Positions 15,319 through 24,988 of a DNA stretch of 35,829 bases are shown here, piece by piece. Position 1 is the first letter of the stretch, and every line of letters begins with the position of its first letter. Location: the NCBI GenBank assembly GCA_015065005.1, contig SVRE01000018.1, positions 1 to 35,829 of the forward strand. The letters run 5' to 3'. The translations under genes were made by a program, and so were the position numbers. Source of the stretch: Oscillospiraceae bacterium. GTDB lineage: Bacteria; Bacillota; Clostridia; Oscillospirales; CAG-272. The notes beneath the pieces were generated by a model that saw only the letters and a list, made by a program, of their open reading frames with translations, did not search any database and had not been told where the DNA came from.

Positions 15319-18300
15319 TTATTTCTTATCTACTACAACGTAGATTGGGTTTTCGGACACGTTAACGTAAACGTAACCCTCGCTATCAACTGTAAGTGTT
15401 GACTGCTTACCTGTTTGGCTACTTGTTTCCGCAACTGTGTTGCCTGCTTCATCGTAGCCTACCTGTGTTTCGGTAAGGGTTACGCTGTTGCAATCTGTAC
15501 CAACGTAGAGCTTGTAGCCATCAACCTTTGTCATATTGGAGGTTGGGCACCAGAGTGCATATGCCTCCTTTGCCTCATCCTTTGGTAGCCAGCTTATAGC
15601 ATCATCCTGTCCGTTTGTGAACTTAAATACCGTAACATCTTCTCTGCCTGACTCAACTTCCTTTTCAAAGTAGAATTCATTTAAGGTATTATAAAGGGTT
15701 GATATGTAATAATAGGATGCCTTTGGTGTAAGCTTTATTTCCGCATAGCTGCCGGCAAGCAAATCATTATCAATAAAGTAATATCTGTTATTTCCGTATG
15801 AATCAGGCTCACCCTTATAGCAATCATAGCCCTTTACTGTGTAAATAATCTCCGGGTTGTCACCACCGTAACGGTATGTAAAGCCATAGGCACCGCAGGT
15901 ACCGTACCTGCCGTATGCGCTTCTGTCATTACCCATATCCTCAACCATATACATTGTTGCCTTATCAACTCCGCAGGAGGACAAGAGCAAATATGCACGT
16001 GTTAACCACATAGCCTGAACCTGGCGTGATGTATATTCACCGTAGCGGTGTGCGGATGTGGCGGTTTCATATGATTCGTTTGTGTCCCAGCCGAACTCAG
16101 TGAGCCAAACCTCAACATCAGGATAATACTTGTCTCTGAACTCAACAAGGTCAGACATTGCTTCAACAAGACCGTATTCCTCAGGGCTTACACCAACTAA
16201 AACTCTCTCCCCGTTATACATCTCATACTTGCTGAAATATTTATGTACGTTAAATGCGTCCATAGCGATTGCGTCATTCTTTGTTGTCCACATTCCATAC
16301 TTATCATATCTGTTAGCTCTCATCCAATAGCACATAGCGGCAATATAGTTATAGTTATTGTTATCATTACCTGCAATATTAGCCAAGCCCGCCATAGCAA
16401 CCTTGATATCAGGGTCAGCGTTCTTTGCGCCTAAGAAATATGTATAATCATCCGGGTTATAAACATCAGCCAAAAGCGTTCTCATATGTCCGTCATAAGC
16501 GGCGGATGTAAGGGCGGCAAGCTGGTAAGGTGTTGTACCTCTTTGGTCCTCACCGTTTGGCTCATTACCGAACTCAAGCCACTTAATAAGGTTAAGTCCG
16601 ATTTCAGTGCCGCCGTCAGAGTGAACCCTTACATTTTCGTACAAGTATCCCATTCTGGAGCTACCGTAGCGCGCAGCATACTGATACACAAGGTCAGCAT
16701 ATCCAATGTATGTAGATGGCAAATATTTTTCTGTAAAGGTTGCAACCTCGGAGTTAAGCTTACCTGTGAGCTTGTTATATGTCCTTGCAGGGTTATCACC
16801 ATCACCCCACTGTAAGCAAGGAATAATTAAATTATAGGGTGCGTGCTCCTTATACTTCTTATCAAAGTTACCAACAACAGTCTTGATAAACACAGTTGAC
16901 TTAAGTGGGAACGAGGATGCGTTGTAGGACCAACCAAGGTTGTGGTACTCACGTACAATATTAACGAAGGAAAGTTCCCCAACGGTGCTTCCGGCACCGT
17001 CACCAAGGATGGTGCAAGCGCCCATCATTTCACCGATTGTGGGAAGCTTATGTGTTTTATCACTTAGCTCATCGCCCTCGGTTTCGCCTGTCTGATAACC
17101 GTAAAATACTACCTCAACAGGGGCTTCACCGTCAAGGAACTGAAGCTGAATAAATCTGACCTCTTTACCGATTTCAATCTTGTTCCAGGAGCTTGGCTTG
17201 AAGGAGGTTGCCAAATATGTTTCATTTGTAGCATCCCAAGCGCTTGGAGTTTTGAAGTTTGCAAAGCCCTTTGACGTACGAACGTCAAGGTCATATACAT
17301 CCTGGCTGTAGAAAACCATAATATAATCAATGTAATGGTTGTATTCAAGGTCGATGATAGGAGCAAGGTCGGTACCGTATCTTTCGTCAGTATCGGTATA
17401 GTACTCAAGTCTATCCTCATTCCAGTCACCAGCCTTGTGATAGAATTTCTTTAGCCTGTTTATTGGAAGAGCACCGTTTAAAGCAATATCATATTCATCA
17501 ATCAAAGGAGTTAAATCCTTAATAACCTCGCCACAGTAAATGGAGTTTACCCTGTTCGGGTCAACATAAACAAGGTCAATGCCGCCTGCGCGTATTGCTT
17601 CAACATTGCTCTTTATTCCATTGCTCTTTACACGGACAGCTATATAGTACTTATCTGTTTTTCCTACCGCCAAGTCAAGAACCGCTGTTTTCACAGTTCC
17701 TAAGCCTGTGACGGTTACGCCTTGGGCAAGGGTAGCTTCATTAAAGCTTTCTTCTGTAATTGGAGATGTGCTGTATCTGATTTCGTAGAACGGGTTCTTG
17801 CCTGTTACATTGAATTTGATAGTAACATTTTCGTTGCCTATTTGTGCTATCCTTAAATATTCAACCACAGGCGCCTTTTCACGCAAGTGATAAGGCAACT
17901 CAACCACAAGCTTGCACACATCGCAAATGTATTCCCCATCATCATTTTGTGTGTTGAGGGTACACTCTCCCTGCTCTGTATGGCTGCTATCCCTTAAGCA
18001 AGTTCTTTTATGGGTATAGCCGTTTTCCTTGGTCCACTCACCGTACAAATGTCCAAGCGCCTCCCCAACACCAAAGGTGTTTTCCCCCTTCTTGCCGCAA
18101 ACGCAGGAATAGTAATAATACGCCATTTCCAGACAGGTGGCGGGGGATTTTTCGTACACGTCCTCAGCTATTTTCTTGTCATATACGTGGGCAAGGAGGT
18201 CACCGTAGCCGCTTTTACATTTTTCACAGATTGCCTTTTCAGCACAGGTTGCCTTGCCACCGTTACAGCTATTTGTTTCGGTATGACTTGCATCATTTGC

Positions 18301-19623
18301 ACATATTCTTGTGTGGGTGCCATTACCGTTTGATGCCCAGGCGCCAAAGCTATGTCCAAGGGCTTCACCGTGCTCAAAGGTGTCCTCTCCCTTTGCGCCG
18401 CACACGCAGGAATAGTAATAAAGCGATTTTGTAAGACAAGTTGCGGGGGATTTTTCGTACACGTCCTCAACTATTTTCTTGTCATATGTATGTGGAAGGG
18501 GAGCGCCGTAGCCATCACCGCAATCAGCACAAATGGCAAGGGATGTACAGGTTGCCTTACCGCCGTTACATCTTTCTGTAACGGTTATTTCTGCATTCTC
18601 ATTGCAAACCTTGGTATGTGTACCGTCACCGTTGGATGTCCAGGGGCCGTAGGTAAACAGAAGAAGCTCACCGTATTCGCCGCCGCAAGCCTCACACTTA
18701 GCCTTTTCATCAGCGGTTGGGGTGCCGCCGTAGCATTTTTCACTTTCTATATGAGTAGCGTCATTTGCACAAATTCTTTGGTGATAGCCGTCATTTGTTG
18801 ATTGCCAATCACTGTAGCTATGTCCAAGTGCTTCACCGTAGTTGCTTTTACAATCTGCACAATTTGCTTTTTCGGTACAGGTTGCCTTGCCACCGTTACA
18901 GCTATTTGTTTCGGTATGACTTGCATCATTTGCACATATTCTTGTGTGGGTGCCATTACCGTTTGATACCCAGGCGCTAAAGCTATGTCCAAGGGCTTCA
19001 CCGTGCTCAAAGGTGTCCTCTCCCTTTGCACCGCACACGCAGGAATAGTAATAAAGCGATTTTGTAAGACAGGTTGCGGGGGATTTTTCGTACACGTCCT
19101 CAGCTATTTCCTTGTCATATGTATGGGAAAGGGGGGCGCCGTAGCCATCACCGCAATCAGCACAAATGGCAAGGGATGTACAGGTTGCCTTACCGCCGTT
19201 ACATTTTTCTGTAACGGTTATTTCTGCATTCTCATTGCAAACCCTGGTATGCGTTCCGTCACCGTTGGATGTCCAGGGGCCGTAGGTGTACTCCGGTGCT
19301 TTTTCCAGCACTCCGTTGCAAACACCGCAGATTTTGTCCTGTCCCTCTGCCGCCTCCGCCGCTGTACATTTCTCGGTTTGGCTATGGTCCTTGTCATTGG
19401 CGCATACTCTTGTATGGGTCCCATCACCGTTGAAAGACCATTCACCGTATGCGTGGCCTGTGGGTTCTCCCATTGTTGCGTTACACAATGAGCATTGCCT
19501 TGGCGTTGTACAGGTCGCATTTGCCCAGCTATGCACGCATATTCCGTTCGGATCGCAAGCGGCTAAGCATAGCGCTGCGCCAAGCAAAGCAAGTATTAAT
19601 AATAAATGTAGTGTTTTTTTCAT
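15319..19623 (-). CDS. Secreted lipoprotein: Cys-rich repeats plus putative clan GH-A glycoside hydrolase
   Basis: This 1434-residue protein has a lipoprotein signal (lipobox LAAC, Cys23) and should be tethered outside the cell. Residues about 30-575 hold repeated Cys modules (WTSNGDGTHTRVC, then CNGGKATCTSLAICADCGDG) with paired cysteines that may bind metal. A 211-residue block is duplicated at DNA level with an offset of 633 bp. A fibronectin-III-like stretch (about 590-670) and a jelly-roll, discoidin-like stretch (about 720-830) come next. The final 560 residues look like a TIM barrel with paired acidic residues: Glu1021 in WLEFGNEPNG (acid/base) and Glu1176 in VWLTEFGWDTN (nucleophile). 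That pair is the clan GH-A signature. I cannot place it in a numbered family, so the substrate is unknown. A close paralogue lies at 20631-23351. Confidence 0.72.
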   Translation of the reverse strand: MKKTLHLLLILALLGAALCLAACDPNGICVHSWANATCTTPRQCSLCNATMGEPTGHAYGEWSFNGDGTHTRVCANDKDHSQTEKCTAAEAAEGQDKICGVCNGVLEKAPEYTYGPWTSNGDGTHTRVCNENAEITVTEKCNGGKATCTSLAICADCGDGYGAPLSHTYDKEIAEDVYEKSPATCLTKSLYYYSCVCGAKGEDTFEHGEALGHSFSAWVSNGNGTHTRICANDASHTETNSCNGGKATCTEKANCADCKSNYGEALGHSYSDWQSTNDGYHQRICANDATHIESEKCYGGTPTADEKAKCEACGGEYGELLLFTYGPWTSNGDGTHTKVCNENAEITVTERCNGGKATCTSLAICADCGDGYGAPLPHTYDKKIVEDVYEKSPATCLTKSLYYYSCVCGAKGEDTFEHGEALGHSFGAWASNGNGTHTRICANDASHTETNSCNGGKATCAEKAICEKCKSGYGDLLAHVYDKKIAEDVYEKSPATCLEMAYYYYSCVCGKKGENTFGVGEALGHLYGEWTKENGYTHKRTCLRDSSHTEQGECTLNTQNDDGEYICDVCKLVVELPYHLREKAPVVEYLRIAQIGNENVTIKFNVTGKNPFYEIRYSTSPITEESFNEATLAQGVTVTGLGTVKTAVLDLAVGKTDKYYIAVRVKSNGIKSNVEAIRAGGIDLVYVDPNRVNSIYCGEVIKDLTPLIDEYDIALNGALPINRLKKFYHKAGDWNEDRLEYYTDTDERYGTDLAPIIDLEYNHYIDYIMVFYSQDVYDLDVRTSKGFANFKTPSAWDATNETYLATSFKPSSWNKIEIGKEVRFIQLQFLDGEAPVEVVFYGYQTGETEGDELSDKTHKLPTIGEMMGACTILGDGAGSTVGELSFVNIVREYHNLGWSYNASSFPLKSTVFIKTVVGNFDKKYKEHAPYNLIIPCLQWGDGDNPARTYNKLTGKLNSEVATFTEKYLPSTYIGYADLVYQYAARYGSSRMGYLYENVRVHSDGGTEIGLNLIKWLEFGNEPNGEDQRGTTPYQLAALTSAAYDGHMRTLLADVYNPDDYTYFLGAKNADPDIKVAMAGLANIAGNDNNNYNYIAAMCYWMRANRYDKYGMWTTKNDAIAMDAFNVHKYFSKYEMYNGERVLVGVSPEEYGLVEAMSDLVEFRDKYYPDVEVWLTEFGWDTNESYETATSAHRYGEYTSRQVQAMWLTRAYLLLSSCGVDKATMYMVEDMGNDRSAYGRYGTCGAYGFTYRYGGDNPEIIYTVKGYDCYKGEPDSYGNNRYYFIDNDLLAGSYAEIKLTPKASYYYISTLYNTLNEFYFEKEVESGREDVTVFKFTNGQDDAISWLPKDEAKEAYALWCPTSNMTKVDGYKLYVGTDCNSVTLTETQVGYDEAGNTVAETSSQTGKQSTLTVDSEGYVYVNVSENPIYVVVDKK

Positions 19624-19660
19624 TTTTTGTCCTCGCTTAATACGTCATTTTCGTGATTTA

Positions 19661-19689
19661 ATTATATCACTAAATATTATAAAATACAA
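19661..19689 (-). promoter_or_regulatory. Sigma-A promoter of the 1434-residue lipoprotein gene
   Basis: On the minus strand TTGTAT (19684-19689), 17 bp, then a perfect TATAAT (19661-19666). The start codon lies 38 nt further on, with GAGGAC as ribosome site. Confidence 0.7.
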
Positions 19690-19772
19690 CTCTTTGGGAA
19701 AATTTCCCGATTATTCAGTTTGTTGCGAACATTATTCTCCAAGCCGAATCTCAATTTTGCGTTTGTTTGGGC

Positions 19773-20555
19773 GGACGGTCGGGGACGCCCGTCCCTACGA
19801 GGTGCGGCAATTTTGGATTTTGCGTTTTTGTTCGTTTCGGGAGGGCGGACCCCTCCCCTACAGGTGCGGCAATTTTGCGTTTTGCCTTTTTGTTCGTTTC
19901 GGGAGGGCGAACCCCTCCCCTACGGTTGTGGCAATTTTGTGTTTTGCGTTTTTGTTCGTTTCGGGAGGGCGGACCCCTCCCCTACAGGATTTCAATTACG
20001 CATTTTGCGTTTGTTGCAGGAGGGCGAACCCTCCCCTACAGGTTATGCCAATTTTGAATTTTGCGTTTTTGTTCGTTGAGCGGACGGTCGGGGACGCCCG
20101 TCCCTACGAGGTGCGGCAATTTTGGATTTTACATTTTTGTTCGTTTCGGGAGGGCAGACCCCTCCCCTACGGTTGTGGCAATTTTGTGTTTTGCGTTTTT
20201 GTTCGTTTCGGGAGGGCGAACCCCTCCCCTACAGGTGGTGTCGGTTTTGGATTTTGCATTTTGCGTTTTCGTTCGTTTCGGGAGGGCGGACCCCTCCCCT
20301 ACGGGGTTGTGGCAATTTTGGATTTTGCATTTTCGTTTGTTTCGGGAGGGCGGACCCCTCCCCTACGGGTGGTGTCGATTTTGAATTTTGCTTTTTCGTT
20401 CGTTTCGGGAGGGCGGACCCCTCCCCTACGGGGTGTTTCAATTTTGGATTTTGCGTTTTTGTTCGTTTCGGGAGGGCGGACCCCTCCCCTACGAGGTGCG
20501 GCAATTTTGCATTTTGCGTTTTCGTTCGTTTCGGGAGGGCGGACCCCTCCCCTAC
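19773..20555 (-). repeat. REP-like hairpin array 4 (13 units), the longest
   Basis: Thirteen hairpins at about 60-70 bp spacing separate the two large lipoprotein genes. Eleven use the GGGAGGG...CCCTCCC stem. Two (about 19773 and 20080) use the GGACGG...CCGTCC stem. One unit at about 20018 has lost a base pair from each side of its stem (GGAGGG...CCCTCCC). Loops vary between GGAC, GAAC and AGAC, while the stems stay paired. All have CTAC at the plus-strand 3' foot. Spacers are built from TTTTGGATTTTGCG and TTTTCGTTCGTTTC words. Confidence 0.92.
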
Positions 20556-20584
20556 AGGTGGTGTCGATTTTGGATTTTGCATTC

Positions 20585-20616
20585 AAAAAAATTCCACCCC
20601 CGAAGGAGTGGAATTT
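20585..20616 (-). terminator. Intrinsic terminator of the 906-residue lipoprotein gene
   Basis: On the minus strand AAATTCCACTCC-TTCG-GGGGTGGAAT is followed by seven Ts. The stem is closed by a UUCG tetraloop with one U-G pair. It is the sister of the terminator at 15275-15306. Confidence 0.9.
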
Positions 20617-20630
20617 CTTTGTTTTTATGA

Positions 20631-23351
20631 TTATTTCTTATCTACTACAACGTAGATTGGGTTTTCGGATACGTTAACGTAAACGTAACCCTCGCTATCA
20701 ACTGTAAGTGTTGTCTGCTTACCTGTTACGCTACTTGTGTCTTCAACGGTATTGCCTGCTGCATCGTAGCCTACCTGTGTTTCGGTAAGGGTTACGCTGT
20801 TGCAATCTGTACCAACATAAAGCTTGTAGCCGTCAACCTTTGTCATATTGGAGGTTGGGCACCAGAGTGCATATGCCTCATCAGCCTGCTTGTTTGAATA
20901 CTGATATACCCAAACATCATCGTGACCGGACACAATTTCTCTTCTGAATGTATATTCCTTCAAGGTGTTGAAGAGAGTTGCCATGTAGTAGTAGGATGCC
21001 TTTGGTGTAAGCTTTTCCTCTGCGCTGTTGCCTGCAAAAACATCATTATCAATATAGTAATATCTGTCCTTTCCGTCTGCATCAGGCTCACCCTTATAGC
21101 AATCCTGACCCTTTATTGTATAGACAAGCTCAGGGTTATCATCACCGTAACGGTGTGTATAGCCGAAGATACCGCAGGTACCGTACTTACCGTATGTGTC
21201 TCTGTCATTACCCAAGTCATTAGCCATGTACATTGTTGCCTTATCAACTCCGCAGGAGGACAAGAGAATGTACGCACGTGTTAACCACATAGCCTGAACC
21301 TGGCGTGATGTATATTCACCGTAGCGGTGTGAGGATGTCATTGTTTCGTAGGATTCGTTTGTATCCCAACCGAACTCAGTGAGCCAAACCTCAACATCAG
21401 GATAATACTTGTTTCTGAACTCAATAAGGTTGGACATTGCATCAACAAGACCGTATTCCTCAGGGCTTACACCAACGTGAATACCTTCTCCGTTAAGCAC
21501 ATAGTACTCACCAAAGTATGTATGTACGTTAAATGCGTCCATAGCGATTGTATCGTTCTTGGATGTCCACATTTCATACTTATCATATCTGTTAGCGCGC
21601 ATCCAATAGCACATAGCTGTGATATATCTGTCACCGATACCTGCCAAGCCTGCCATAGCAACCTTGATATCAGGGTCAGCGTTCTTTGCACCTAAGAAAT
21701 ATGTATAATCATCCGGGTTATAAACGTCAGCCAAAACTGTTCTCATATGTCCGTCATAAGCGGCGGATGTAAGAGCAGCGAGCTGGTAAGGTGTTGCACC
21801 TCTTTGGTCCTCACCGTTTGGCTCATTACCGTACTCAAGCCATTTGATAAGGTTAAGGCCGATTTCAGAGCCGCCGTCAGAGTGAGCCCTTACATTATCA
21901 TATAAGTAAGCCATCTTGGAGCTACCGTAGCGTGCAGCGTACTGATACATAACGTCAGCATATCCAATGTATGTGCTTGGCAAATATTTTTCTGTAAAGG
22001 TTGCAACCTCGGAGTTAAGCTTACCTGTGAGCTTGTTATATGTTTTTGCAGGGTTATCGCCCGTAGACCACTGTAAGCATGGAACGATTAGGTTGTATGG
22101 AGCATGCTCCTTATACTTCCTATCAAAGTCACCAACAACAGTCTTGATAAACACAGTTGACTTAAGCGGGAATGAGGATGCGTTGTAGGACCAACCAAGG
22201 TTGTGGTACTCACGTACTACTGTAACGCAGGAAAGGTCCTTAATAGAGCTTTCAGCACCGTCACCAAGGAGGGCACAAATACCCATCATTTCGCCGACTG
22301 TTGGAAGCTTATGTGTTGTTTCACCAAGCTCATCACCCTCGGTTTCGCCTGTCTGATGGCCGTAGAATACTACCTCAACAGGGGCCTCACCGTCAAGGAA
22401 CTGAAGCTGAATAAATCTTACCTCTTTACCGATTTCAATCTTGTTCCAAGCATTTGCCTTTAAGGATGAGGACAAGTATGTTTCGTTCTTAGCATCCCAA
22501 GCGCTTGGAGTATTGAAGTTTGCAAAGCCCTTTGACGCACGAACATCAAGGTCATATACATCATGGCTGTAGAAAACCATAATATAATCAATGTAATGGT
22601 TGTACTCAAGGTCAATGATAGGGGCAAGATCAGTACCGTATCTTTCGTCAGTATCGGTATAGTAGTCATTTCTACCCTCATTCCAGTCACCAGCCTTGTG
22701 ATAGAACCTCTTAAGTGGGTTTGATGGAAGACCGCCCTCAGCAACAAGGTCGAACTCATCAATCAAAGGAGTTAAATCCTTAATAACCTCACCACAGTAA
22801 ACAGAGGTAATTCTATTAGGGTCAACATAAACAAGGTCAAGACCGCCTGCACGAACAGACTCAACGGTGCTTACAGCCCCCTTGTGCTTAGCCTGTACTG
22901 CAATATACTGCTTATTTTCCTTGTCAACCTTTAAGTTAAGAACAGCTGTCTTAACCTCACCGGAGCCTGTAACGGTTACACCCTCGGCAAGAGTTGCGTC
23001 CTTAAAGTTTTCTTCTGTAATAGGAGAGGAGCTGTATCTGATTTCATATGAAAGGTTCTTGCCCTTTGCATTGAATCTGATTGTTACGTTTTCAGCGCCG
23101 ATTTCCCCGATTCTTACGTATTGAACAACAGGAGCAACAACTTCAGTTGAACCCTCATCGGGATTATCATCCTCATTACCGGGGTTATCTCCTGAGCCGG
23201 ATGTACCTGTTCCGCTTGAGTCAGGCGCGCCGCTTGAAGGCACAGACACAGGTGGATCCTCCGTATCGCAGCTACAAGAACAGGATGTGATTACAGACAC
23301 TATTAAAATCAACGAGATTATGAGAAATAGTGCCAATAGCTTTTTCTTCAT
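20631..23351 (-). CDS. Secreted lipoprotein with putative clan GH-A glycoside hydrolase, short paralogue
   Basis: This 906-residue protein is the paralogue of the gene at 15319-19623. From the fibronectin-III-like region (YVRIGEIGAENVTIRFNAKG) to the C-terminus the two align throughout and end in the same NVSENPIYVVVDKK. The N-terminus differs. After a lipoprotein signal (lipobox ITSC, Cys24) there is a 50-residue Ser/Gly/Pro/Asp linker instead of the Cys-rich repeats. The putative catalytic pair is Glu510 in WLEYGNEPNG and Glu659 in VWLTEFGWDTN, 149 residues apart, as expected for strands 4 and 7 of a GH-A barrel. The SD GGAGG precedes ATG 23351, and a consensus promoter lies at 23411-23439. 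Polysaccharide or glycoprotein degradation is inferred; no family number can be given. Confidence 0.72.
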   Translation of the reverse strand: MKKKLLALFLIISLILIVSVITSCSCSCDTEDPPVSVPSSGAPDSSGTGTSGSGDNPGNEDDNPDEGSTEVVAPVVQYVRIGEIGAENVTIRFNAKGKNLSYEIRYSSSPITEENFKDATLAEGVTVTGSGEVKTAVLNLKVDKENKQYIAVQAKHKGAVSTVESVRAGGLDLVYVDPNRITSVYCGEVIKDLTPLIDEFDLVAEGGLPSNPLKRFYHKAGDWNEGRNDYYTDTDERYGTDLAPIIDLEYNHYIDYIMVFYSHDVYDLDVRASKGFANFNTPSAWDAKNETYLSSSLKANAWNKIEIGKEVRFIQLQFLDGEAPVEVVFYGHQTGETEGDELGETTHKLPTVGEMMGICALLGDGAESSIKDLSCVTVVREYHNLGWSYNASSFPLKSTVFIKTVVGDFDRKYKEHAPYNLIVPCLQWSTGDNPAKTYNKLTGKLNSEVATFTEKYLPSTYIGYADVMYQYAARYGSSKMAYLYDNVRAHSDGGSEIGLNLIKWLEYGNEPNGEDQRGATPYQLAALTSAAYDGHMRTVLADVYNPDDYTYFLGAKNADPDIKVAMAGLAGIGDRYITAMCYWMRANRYDKYEMWTSKNDTIAMDAFNVHTYFGEYYVLNGEGIHVGVSPEEYGLVDAMSNLIEFRNKYYPDVEVWLTEFGWDTNESYETMTSSHRYGEYTSRQVQAMWLTRAYILLSSCGVDKATMYMANDLGNDRDTYGKYGTCGIFGYTHRYGDDNPELVYTIKGQDCYKGEPDADGKDRYYYIDNDVFAGNSAEEKLTPKASYYYMATLFNTLKEYTFRREIVSGHDDVWVYQYSNKQADEAYALWCPTSNMTKVDGYKLYVGTDCNSVTLTETQVGYDAAGNTVEDTSSVTGKQTTLTVDSEGYVYVNVSENPIYVVVDKK

Positions 23352-23410
23352 TTCTTTTCCTCCGAGAAAAAATTTTACAAATCTTGCAATTTAGATTTAT
23401 ATACAAATAT

Positions 23411-23439
23411 ATATTACAATAAAAACCGCTTTTTGTCAA
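23411..23439 (-). promoter_or_regulatory. Sigma-A promoter of the 906-residue lipoprotein gene
   Basis: On the minus strand a perfect TTGACA (23434-23439), 17 bp, then TAATAT (23411-23416), about 60 nt upstream of the start codon. Confidence 0.82.
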
Positions 23440-23534
23440 GGCATTTTATACTATTTTAACAAATTAATCTCAAATTTAACAAGTTTTATGTGCTAATTTA
23501 TCAAATCGTTTCAATTTTACATTTCGTTCGTTTC

Positions 23535-23950
23535 GGGAGGGCGGACCCCTCCCCTACGATGTGTGACAATTTTGCATTTTGCGTTTTCGTTTGTTTTGGG
23601 AGGGCGGGCCCCTCCCCTACAGGTGGTGTCGGTTTTGGATTTTGTGTTTTGCGTTTGTTTGGGCGGACGGTCGGGGACGCCCGTTCCTACGAGGTGCGGC
23701 AATTCTGCATTTTACATTTTCGTTCGTTTCGGGAGGGCGGACCCCTCCCCTACAGATGGTGCCGATTTTGGATTTTGCGTTTTGCGTTTGTTTCGGGAGG
23801 GCGGACCCCTCCCCTACAGGTGGTGTCGGTTTTGAATTTTGCGTTTTGCGTTTGTTCGGGCGGACGGTCGGGGACGCCCGTCCCTACGAGGTGCGGCAAT
23901 TCTGCATTTTACATTTTCGTTCGTTTCGGGAGGGCGGACCCCTCCCCTAC
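23535..23950 (-). repeat. REP-like hairpin array 5 (7 units)
   Basis: Seven hairpins, five of the GGGAGGG...CCCTCCC type and two of the GGACGG...CCGTCC type (about 23666 and 23864), all have CTAC at the plus-strand 3' foot. One unit (about 23600) has GGGC in the loop side. The array occupies the gap between the lipoprotein promoter and the stop codon of the Amidase_6 gene. Confidence 0.9.
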
Positions 23951-23999
23951 AGGTGGTGTCGATTTTGGATTTTGCATTTTGCGTTTCCAACGCCCGTGG

Positions 24000-24626
24000 T
24001 TAGGTAGGTGAAGTTGGTGGCTCAGCTTCAGGTGTTGGAGTTGGTTCGGTTTCCGGTGGAGTCGGCTCGGGAGTTTGCTCGGGAATGGGCGGTAACGGTG
24101 GATTTAACAGGCTGTCAAAGCAATCAATTACGTACCTTGTGTCGTACCTTACCTTTTCTATATGGATTACGCGCAACGCTTTGTAATTGTATGAAGAGAG
24201 TGGGCGGTCAAGGGAGTCAACAGAATTGGCGCAGATATATATTTCCCCCTCGGTAATCTGAGAAATAATCAGCGTATGGTAAAAAACATTATCCTCGTTT
24301 TGAAGTTGAATTACATCGCCAATCATAGCCTCGCTAATATCCACAACACGTCCGTACGGCCCTACTCCCTCGTTTGTAGTCATAAAATTGTAAAAAAACT
24401 CCACCCCTGTCCAAGCCGCTGCACGTCTGTTTGGGGACAGGTAAAACCAACCGTAAATTGGAGCGAAGTTCATAACGCAAGAGCCTGCTAAAATTGATTG
24501 TGAAACAAAGTTTGTACAGTTTCCGCCTATGCCCTCAAAGGTAAAAAACAACGGGTTCCTTATCAAGGCGTATTTTCTTGCATATGCTACTGCCCTTTCC
24601 CTTAGATATTCCTTTTCAAGTATCAT
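24000..24626 (-). CDS. Amidase_6 domain protein with Pro/Thr/Glu-rich tail
   Basis: This 208-residue protein carries the putative amidase domain PF12671 (Amidase_6), a papain-like fold of Firmicutes. Conserved landmarks are YLRERAVAYARKYA, the nucleophile Cys37 in GGNCTNFVSQ, TGVEFFYNFMTTN, GDVIQL, His117 in FYHTLII and RPLSSYNYKALRVIHI. Residues from about 178 on are a low-complexity Pro/Thr/Glu tail. No signal peptide is visible from the start chosen (ATG 24626, with AGGAG 9 nt upstream). A longer in-frame extension to 24686 lacks a ribosome site. Cleavage of cell-wall or other amide bonds is the family expectation, not shown here. The gene is isolated between two hairpin arrays. Confidence 0.85.
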   Translation of the reverse strand: MILEKEYLRERAVAYARKYALIRNPLFFTFEGIGGNCTNFVSQSILAGSCVMNFAPIYGWFYLSPNRRAAAWTGVEFFYNFMTTNEGVGPYGRVVDISEAMIGDVIQLQNEDNVFYHTLIISQITEGEIYICANSVDSLDRPLSSYNYKALRVIHIEKVRYDTRYVIDCFDSLLNPPLPPIPEQTPEPTPPETEPTPTPEAEPPTSPT

Positions 24627-24757
24627 ATACTGCTCTCCTTTTAAAGACGTTATTAACAGTATATGCCTTTGAAGAAAAAACGCCACAAAACAAAAAAACA
24701 GACACTCCTACGGGGATTTTGTCTGTTTTCTGCTGAATTTTTATATTTTTCATGGGC

Positions 24758-24976
24758 GGTGGGAGCAAGCCCCTCCCCTACGGGCGGTATCGAATTTGCA
24801 TTTTGCGTTTTTGTTCGTTTCGGGAGGGCAGACCCCTCCCCTACAGGTGTGTCGGTTTTGAATTTTGCGTTTTGCGTTTGTTTGGGCGGACGGTCGAGGA
24901 CGCCCGTCCCTACGAGGTGCGGCAATTTTGCATTTTGCTTTTTCGTTCGTTTCGGGAGGGCAGACCCCTCCCCTAC
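24758..24976 (-). repeat. REP-like hairpin array 6 (4 units)
   Basis: Four hairpins occur in this array. A hybrid (GGTGGGAGCAAGCCCCTCCCC) comes first, followed by GGGAGGG-, GGACGG- and GGGAGGG-type units, all with CTAC at the plus-strand 3' foot. The last unit ends 12 nt from the stop codon of the pseudouridine synthase gene. The rest of the gap 24627-24757 is AT-rich with no feature I can support. Confidence 0.88.
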
Positions 24977-24988
24977 GGGACCAATTAT

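Noticed and set aside
17109-19520. Antisense frames opposite the large lipoproteins (Cys-, Met- or Arg-rich predicted peptides)
   Set aside because: They mirror the biased codon use of the repeats on the coding strand and have no initiation signals or recognisable domains.
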